Shown one piece after another: positions 61,401-64,000 of a stretch of DNA of 64,000 nt. The stretch is from Corydoras sp. C115. Lineage: Eukaryota; Chordata; Actinopteri; Siluriformes; Callichthyidae. A program made the translations under genes and the position numbers. The DNA is taken from NCBI GenBank assembly GCA_019802505.1, contig JAFMOC010000221.1, positions 257,501 to 321,500 on the forward strand, in the 5' to 3' direction. The notes under the pieces were generated by a model. That model saw only the letters and a program-made list of their open reading frames with translations, did not search any database and had not been told where the DNA came from. Every line of letters begins with the position of its first letter. Within the stretch, counting starts at the first letter, position 1.

Positions 61401-63004
61401 CAACGAGTGCCTGTCCATGCCCTGCCAGAACGACGCCACCTGCCTGGACCGCATCGGCCAGTTCACCTGCATCTGCATGCCAGGTAACCGTGTGACCGTG
61501 TGACCGTGGGCGTGGTCTCTACGAGGAACGTCCACGTTATGATGTCTTGATGCGCAGTAACGTGCTTTTTGTGTCGCTCGTACTCCGCTGAGTTCTATAG
61601 GGCCGGCGGAGGACGAGCGGTGGGGTGGTTGGGGTGGGTGGGGGAGTGTAGGGGAGAGTGCGCTGCATGATAATGAGCCGTGGAGTGGTGGGAATGGACC
61701 TCAACAATAGGGCCTCTCTGTGCTGCTCTCGGTGCCCCTCTCGCACACAGAGCGCGAGCAAACTTTTCCCATCGCTCGCTCCCCCCCCCCCCACCCACCC
61801 CCCACCCCTCACCCCCACCTCCTCCGACCTCACGCTCCGCTCTTTCCTTTTTTTGTTCCTCTTCCAGGGACGACTCTTCCTCTCCGTCCTCGTTGCCAGC
61901 GGGTACCTCGTATCTGCTGCGAGAGTTATTACGTACAATATGGAACATGAAGCGGGTCAGAAAACGTTCAGACGATTCAGACTCATTTAGGAATCAATGG
62001 ATAGTTTTGGTACCCTTTTGGTTCCTCTATTGATTCCCCTCTGGGCACTCTTTTGGTTCCCTAGTCCATACAATAGACTTCATACAGGAGACAATACATA
62101 CAGGAGGGAACTTCATCTTCACAAAGTGGACATTAAAATGCATATTATGTGTGGCAGGAACTAAATTAAAGTTCCGGTACGGTTCTAAGTGCTGATCTGT
62201 TATTAATGAATGTAAGGAACTAAATTAAAGTGTTGCAGGAACTAAATTAAACTTCCAGTAAGGTGCTAAGTGCTGAGTACTGCGTCTCTTACTCGTGAAT
62301 GTAAGGAACTAAAATAAAGTGTTACAGGAACTTAATTAAAGGTCCAGTACAGTTCTAAATGCTGAGTACCACTTCTGTAATTCTTAAATGTAAGGAACTA
62401 AATGAAAGTGTTGCATGAACTAATTTCTGGCATGGTTTTAAGTGCAGAGTACCTTATCTGTTACTCGTGAATATGAGGAACTAAATTAAAGTGTGTCAGG
62501 AACCAAATTAAAGCGTTGCAAGGAACTAAATTAAAGTGTGGCAGGAACCAAATTAAAGCGTTGCAAGGAACTAAATTAAAGCTCCATTATGGCTCTAAGT
62601 GCTGAGTACCGCATCTGTTACTCATGAATGTAAGGAACTAAATTAAAGTTCTGGTACAGTTCTAAGTGCTGAGTAACGCATCTGTTACTCATGAATGTAA
62701 GGAACTAAATTAAAGTTCTGGTACAGTTCTAAGTGCTGAGTACCGAATCTGTTACTCGTAAACATAAGGACCTAAATTGAAGTTCCAGTACAGTTCTAGG
62801 TGCTGAGTACCGCGTCTGTTACTCTATTGAAGTTTTGCAGGAACTGGATGAAAGTTCCTGTACGGTTCTAAGTGTCCCCCTCTTGTCCAGGCTACACGGG
62901 GACGCACTGCGAGGTGGACATCGAGGAATGCGAGAGCAACCCCTGCGTGAACGACGGGATCTGCAGAGACCTCGTCAACGGCTTCACCTGCACCTGCCAG
63001 CCAG
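45736..63004 (+). CDS. notch3: notch3, Notch receptor (5' part, exons 1-9, gene continues past the window)
   Basis: Notch3 is a single-pass cell-surface receptor. DSL ligands bind its EGF repeats, and cleavage then releases an intracellular domain that acts with CSL/RBPJ in the nucleus. Nine exons join in phase to 1423 coding bases (474 codons plus one base). The order is a signal peptide of about 21 residues, EGF1 to EGF11 with six cysteines each, and EGF12 cut before its last cysteine. Paralog choice rests on Notch3-like stretches: VNVDDCPGH in EGF6, IGGHTCVCVNGWTG in EGF7, the CFNGATCHDRVASFYC core of EGF8, and DRIGQFTCIC in EGF11. There are only two EGF repeats before the one starting SLIDAC, which fits Notch3's loss of one N-terminal repeat. 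Calcium-binding EGFs (D-x-D/N-E/D pattern) are 4, 6, 7, 8, 10, 11 and 12. All junctions seen are GT-AG. The remaining EGFs, LNR, transmembrane and ankyrin parts lie beyond the edge. Confidence 0.96.
45800..47529 (+). other. notch3 intron 1
   Basis: This 1.73-kb intron is AT-rich compared with the exons. It holds a four-copy repeat of about 30 bp at 45917-46020, A/T homopolymer runs near 46330, 46510, 47142 and 47209, a GT microsatellite followed by a G run at 46941-46984, and a CG/GT alternating tract at 47441-47502 just before the exon 2 acceptor. One CSL-type consensus CGTGGGAAA is at 46647-46655. No further exon is seen. Confidence 0.85.
45917..46020 (+). repeat. four-copy tandem repeat of about 30 bp in intron 1
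   Basis: TGCACGTTTATT recurs at 45917, 45947, 45977 and 46009, a spacing of 30, 30 and 32 bases, with T/G-rich filler between. Each copy contains the palindrome GTGCAC or its edge, plus a TTTATT element. It starts about 120 bp after exon 1. Confidence 0.85.
47530..47596 (+). CDS. notch3: notch3 exon 2: most of EGF1
   Basis: The acceptor is a T/C-rich tract ending CGACAG at 47529. The 67-bp exon reads GSRCLDSHRPCENGGMCVDS then RC, with four of the six EGF1 cysteines, and ends in phase 2 at donor GTAAGTG. A short second exon between phases 1 and 2 is typical of vertebrate Notch genes. The loop between cysteines 3 and 4 (VDSR) is only four residues, shorter than the usual eight or so. Reading on past the donor gives an immediate TAA, so a longer exon is ruled out. 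Confidence 0.93.
48159..48363 (+). repeat. pair of direct repeats, about 62 bp each
   Basis: The segment at 48159-48220 is repeated at 48302-48363 with a few substitutions; both start CGTTAGG and end GGTGGAGCTTAG. The 143-bp offset points to a local tandem duplication. The GGTGGAGCTTAG end resembles a tRNA-derived A box. Confidence 0.8.
48957..49069 (+). repeat. GT microsatellite
   Basis: Nearly continuous GT dinucleotides with occasional GC and GA variants. The frames read through it are only Cys/Val repeats. Confidence 0.95.
49099..49117 (+). promoter_or_regulatory. two adjacent CSL/RBPJ-like sites in intron 2
   Basis: AGTGGGAAA at 49099-49107 is followed directly by TGTGGGAAA at 49108-49116. 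The second fits the CSL consensus YGTGGGAAM exactly; the first differs at one position. A homeodomain-type CAATTAG follows near 49151. Notch targets are activated through CSL, so self-regulation is possible, but this is inferred from sequence only. Confidence 0.4.
49348..49375 (+). repeat. GGGA tetranucleotide repeat
   Basis: About seven GGGA/GGGAGGGA units, purine-only on the + strand and able in principle to form G-quadruplex or triplex DNA. Confidence 0.85.
49869..50349 (-). mobile_element. tRNA-derived SINE, one full-length and one partial copy, antisense to notch3
   Basis: Read on the - strand, the full copy at 49869-50212 has an A-box-like GGTGGCTTAGTGGTCAGC, a B-box region near a CCCGGTTCAAATCC motif, the body with TCCAAAAACATGGA, and a tail ending in CGGGAGATAATG and ATGAATG repeats. 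A second, truncated copy follows at 50216-50349. The family is the same one that is abundant upstream of the gene. Confidence 0.8.
50351..50396 (+). repeat. TTA trinucleotide repeat
   Basis: About fifteen TTA/ATT units, followed by a GT microsatellite at 50411-50434. Confidence 0.95.
50937..50991 (+). repeat. GA microsatellite
   Basis: An uninterrupted AG run of about 25 units in notch3 intron 2. Confidence 0.95.
52109..52163 (+). repeat. CA microsatellite
   Basis: A CA run with a few early variants, ending in an A-rich stretch. Confidence 0.95.
53525..53592 (+). repeat. 13-bp GC-rich minisatellite
   Basis: About five tandem units of a 13-bp GGAACCGAGC(C)GC-type sequence in intron 2. Confidence 0.8.
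54451..54492 (+). repeat. CA microsatellite
   Basis: About 20 uninterrupted CA units. Confidence 0.95.
55428..55468 (+). repeat. GT microsatellite
   Basis: About 20 GT units following a GGTGGTGG stretch. Confidence 0.95.
55818..55910 (+). repeat. CA/CT-interrupted microsatellite
   Basis: CA runs regularly interrupted by CACTCACA blocks. Confidence 0.95.
56072..56720 (+). mobile_element. Tc1/mariner-derived sequence with internal tandem array
   Basis: Six to seven tandem units of about 80-95 bp each contain a GTTTGGGGAAGG-type core (often GTTTAGGGAAGG), then CAGCATGACTGTGGGACC, TATCCCAGCACAT and an AACAAGG-type end. The last unit continues into TTTTGGGATGAGCTCGAACT near 56660, which reads WDELEL, a typical Tc1 transposase C-terminal motif (WDELE). 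This is a degraded, internally amplified fossil with no intact transposase frame. Confidence 0.75.
57098..57119 (-). promoter_or_regulatory. cluster of three nuclear-receptor half-sites
   Basis: TGACCT occurs at 57098, 57105 and 57114. On the - strand these are three AGGTCA half-sites in direct repeat, with spacings of one and three bases (DR1 and DR3 geometry). They lie in a stretch of ordinary, non-repetitive sequence in notch3 intron 2. Function is inferred only. Confidence 0.4.
57303..57344 (+). repeat. GT microsatellite followed by a G run
   Basis: About 14 GT units followed by 13-14 G. Confidence 0.95.
57637..57660 (+). repeat. poly-A run in intron 2
   Basis: A run of 20-24 A. No retroelement body is recognised directly before it. 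Confidence 0.9.
58740..58882 (+). CDS. notch3: notch3 exon 3: end of EGF1 and EGF2
   Basis: The acceptor follows a pyrimidine tract ending CCGTACAG. The exon completes the split Val codon, then reads CRPGFIGQTC (end of EGF1) and DPCHRSPCLNGAACKG through VCQRGFRG (EGF2). Its 143 bp equals the length I recall for human NOTCH3 exon 3. The donor is CGAG|GTAAGT, phase 1. EGF2 carries no O-fucose site, because the residue before its third cysteine is Ala. Confidence 0.97.
58883..58972 (+). other. notch3 intron 3 (90 bp)
   Basis: A minimal intron. It contains GGTTTGGGGAAGGCGCGG at 58903-58920, a match to the recurrent Tc1-like core motif, just after the exon 3 donor. Confidence 0.9.
58973..59308 (+). 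CDS. notch3: notch3 exon 4: EGF3, EGF4 and most of EGF5
   Basis: The acceptor is GCGGCAG|GTAAAG, and the exon finishes the split Gly codon of FRGKEC. EGF3 contains the sequons NNS and NCS, EGF4 is calcium-binding type (DIDEC), and EGF5 starts CAPSQC. EGF4 and EGF5 each have NGGTC, a consensus O-fucose site. The 336 bp is one codon shorter than my memory of the human exon, the difference lying in the EGF3 loop between cysteines 3 and 4. The donor is CCAG|GTACGA. Codons are strongly C/G-ending compared with the flanking introns. Confidence 0.97.
59577..59630 (+). promoter_or_regulatory. two CSL/RBPJ consensus sites in intron 4
   Basis: TGTGGGAAC occurs at 59577-59585 and 59622-59630, both exact YGTGGGAAM matches on the same strand, 45 bp apart, in G-rich sequence. 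The whole window is rich in this 9-mer, so chance is a real possibility. Confidence 0.3.
59670..59792 (+). CDS. notch3: notch3 exon 5: end of EGF5 and most of EGF6
   Basis: The acceptor is GTCTTTCAG. The 123-bp exon encodes GFKGLNCEVNVDDCPGHKC and continues through the VDGVNTYNCKCPPEWTG segment of EGF6. This is one of the most Notch3-diagnostic stretches (VNVDDCPGH). It has an O-fucose consensus CMNGGTC. The donor is ACAG|GTACGA. The length equals the human exon 5 length I recall. Confidence 0.97.
59876..60109 (+). CDS. notch3: notch3 exon 6: end of EGF6, EGF7 and most of EGF8
   Basis: The acceptor is TTCTTTCAG. The 234-bp exon encodes QYC of EGF6, EGF7 (DVNECLMQPNACHNGGTC and on) and EGF8 (NIDDCAIAVCFNGATC through CPVGKTG). 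Both EGF7 and EGF8 are calcium-binding type with O-fucose consensus sites. The donor is ACCG|GTAACG, in phase with exon 7. Confidence 0.97.
60201..60356 (+). CDS. notch3: notch3 exon 7: end of EGF8, EGF9 and start of EGF10
   Basis: The acceptor is TCGCCAG. The 156-bp exon encodes LLCHLDDACVSNPCNEGAVC, DTNPLNGRAICTCPAGFIGG and the start of EGF10 (NQDMDECSIG). EGF9 has the O-glucose consensus C-x-S-x-P-C. The donor is ATCG|GTAATG. The reading frame continues directly into exon 8 as SIG-ANPCEHFGKC. Confidence 0.97.
60495..61266 (+). repeat. intron 7 minisatellite bracketed by a direct duplication
   Basis: The segment 60495-60700 (begins GAACAAAAAGGGAG, ends ATCCTCTCTTACTTC) recurs at about 61102-61266 with small deletions. 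Between them lies an array of imperfect units built from GGAACTAAATTAAAG, TTCCAGTA(C/T)GGTTC and AGTGCTGAGTACCGCGTC. The second bracket ends about 30 bp before the exon 8 acceptor, so the duplicated block is the original 3' end of the intron. Confidence 0.85.
61298..61483 (+). CDS. notch3: notch3 exon 8: EGF10 and most of EGF11, the ligand-binding core
   Basis: The acceptor is TTTTGTCCTCAG. The 186-bp exon encodes ANPCEHFGKCVNTEGSFQC, the rest of EGF10, and EGF11 (DINECLSMPCQNDATC through ICMPG). Because Notch3 lacks one N-terminal EGF, EGF10 and EGF11 correspond to Notch1 EGF11 and EGF12, the canonical ligand contact. EGF11 carries both glycan sites known to matter there: the O-glucose consensus CLSMPC and the O-fucose consensus CQNDATC. 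The donor is CCAG|GTAACC. Both neighbouring introns carry the same minisatellite family. Confidence 0.97.
61484..62149 (+). other. notch3 intron 8, 5' part
   Basis: G-rich sequence near 61600-61660 and a long C/T-rich tract at about 61770-61865 (poly-C, then TTTCCTTTTTTTG). No exon is seen between exon 8 and the minisatellite. Confidence 0.8.
62150..62872 (+). repeat. intron 8 minisatellite, same family as intron 7
   Basis: Eight or more imperfect units with the same building blocks as in intron 7 (GGAACTAAATTAAAG, AGTGCTGAGTACCG, CTGTTACTCGTGAATG). The last unit ends in TACGGTTCTAAGTG, immediately followed by the pyrimidine tract and acceptor of exon 9. Confidence 0.88.
62891..63004 (+). 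CDS. notch3: notch3 exon 9: end of EGF11 and most of EGF12
   Basis: The acceptor is CTCTTGTCCAG. The 114-bp exon encodes YTGTHCEVDIEECESNPC, VNDGICRDLVNGFTCTCQPG and stops in phase 1 at CCAG|GTGGGC. EGF12 is calcium-binding type and has the O-glucose consensus CESNPC but no O-fucose site (Ile before cysteine 3). Its last cysteine must come from exon 10. I found no convincing exon 10 before the window ends. Confidence 0.96.
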
Positions 63005-63028
63005 GTGGGCGAGCACCCGCGCCGCCAC

Positions 63029-63081
<53 letters not shown>

Positions 63082-63672
63082 TGTTGGAACCCCAACCCCA
63101 GGTTCTGCGATCGCAGTCCGTGGCCGTTCCTGAGCGCAGGACCTTCGGGGGGCGTTGCCGCTGCGCGCCGGAACAAAGGCGGCATTGTGCCCCTCCACCC
63201 CTTATTTACCCCCCCCCCCCATCTATGCAGGCAGTCTCTCCTCCTCTCTCTATGGTGTAGTGGGGTGTGCGGTGGTGGTGATGGTGGTGGTGGTGTGGGG
63301 GGGGGGGGGGGGGGGAGTAACAGCAGTCCTGCTAATGAGATTCTTTTCCAGATCCGCAATTTACATCTGGGGTAGACACAACCACCACCCCCCCAACAAC
63401 TACCCACCATCCCTCCCCTGCACCCCCCATCTCGCTATTGAGTCTTTGGAGTTTGTGTGAAGGCCTGGTTTCAAAATACGGTTGTGTGTGTGTGTGTGTT
63501 GGGGGGGGCAATTTCTGGCACATGAAGCAAACAATCCCGATGCCACCCGCCCCCCCCCATCCCACTTCTTTCTAACCTCCTGCCCCGAGCGCCACCACAC
63601 ATCCCATCGCAGCACTGTTAAGCAACACACCCGAATTCTGCGGGTGCCCAACATCCAACCTAAACCCCCCCC

Positions 63673-63703
<31 letters not shown>

Positions 63704-64000
63704 ACCCAGGCCTACATGTTGCACTCGCGTCCATTGCCCTCGCGGCTCGGGGTCGCCACCGGAGAAGGATGGAGAGGCGGGCGGAGGGCCGGGCACTCGG
63801 TTCTCGGTCCGGTTCGGCAGATGGATCGGTTCTGCCTTTTGAGAGTCACGGCGCACACACACATACACACACACACACTTTTGGTTAACAGTACGACAAC
63901 CCCCCCCCCAACCCAGTCCTTCTGTCTTCGGATATGGACACCCCCCCCCCCCCACACACACACACACCCCTGATCCAGCCAGGCGTTCAGGTTCTAAGGC
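63005..64000 (+). other. notch3 intron 9, 5' part
   Basis: A CA microsatellite at 63031-63076, a G run of 19 at 63297-63315, a GT run at 63482-63500, a C run of 25 at 63665-63689 running into CA, and further CA/C tracts to the edge. No exon 10 is recognised. Confidence 0.8.

Noticed and set aside
45736..63004. Alternative identity as notch1 or notch2
   Set aside because: EGF5-EGF11 wording (VNVDDCPGH, GGHTCVCVNGWTG, DRIGQFTCIC) and the missing N-terminal EGF fit Notch3 better.
63332..63400. Possible exon 10 (acceptor-like TTCTTTTCCAG near 63351)
   Set aside because: The following sequence does not encode the expected G-F/Y-x-G...C end of EGF12 or a new EGF.

Overview
The window looks like vertebrate, most likely teleost fish, nuclear DNA. 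The evidence is a multi-exon Notch receptor gene with GT-AG introns, tRNA-derived SINEs with A and B boxes, many degraded Tc1/mariner-like transposon pieces, and a very heavy load of CA/GT microsatellites, minisatellites and C/G homopolymer runs. The species cannot be named from the sequence alone.

One protein-coding gene can be supported: the 5' part of notch3 on the + strand. Nine coding exons (45736-45799, 47530-47596, 58740-58882, 58973-59308, 59670-59792, 59876-60109, 60201-60356, 61298-61483, 62891-63004) join in phase. They encode a signal peptide, EGF-like repeats 1 to 11, and EGF12 up to just before its last cysteine. The gene runs off the right edge. Intron 2 (about 11.1 kb) is the longest; introns 3 to 6 are 83 to 361 bp. 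A CpG-rich probable promoter/5'UTR with a short upstream ORF lies just before the start codon. Exon 8 encodes most of the EGF10-EGF11 pair, which corresponds to the Notch1 EGF11-EGF12 ligand-binding site.

Positions 1 to about 45,360 hold no coding exon that I can recognise. This part is a patchwork: CA arrays (0.9-3.9 kb), a SINE array (5.0-5.8 kb), G/T-skewed minisatellites (7.0-8.7 kb), a SINE-tail array (9.0-9.5 kb), a roughly 275-bp satellite (14.75-15.6 kb), duplicated SINE blocks (18.7-23.1 kb), a roughly 320-bp satellite (24.95-26.25 kb), several minisatellites (28-30.5 kb), a 167-bp SINE-derived array (35.3-36.4 kb), inverted SINE pairs (38-40 kb), a 40-bp minisatellite inside Tc1-derived sequence (40.9-42.6 kb), and an AT-rich minisatellite (44.1-44.85 kb). 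Nearly all long open frames here are read through these repeats.

I found no undescribed multi-gene system. The more interesting signals are structural. Several satellite arrays are bracketed by direct duplications of the flanking unique sequence. One satellite family sits in both introns that flank the ligand-binding exon. Two short motifs, GGGATAGG and a core around AGTTTGGGGAAGGCC, recur far more often than chance. Repeat names come from pattern recognition without a database search.
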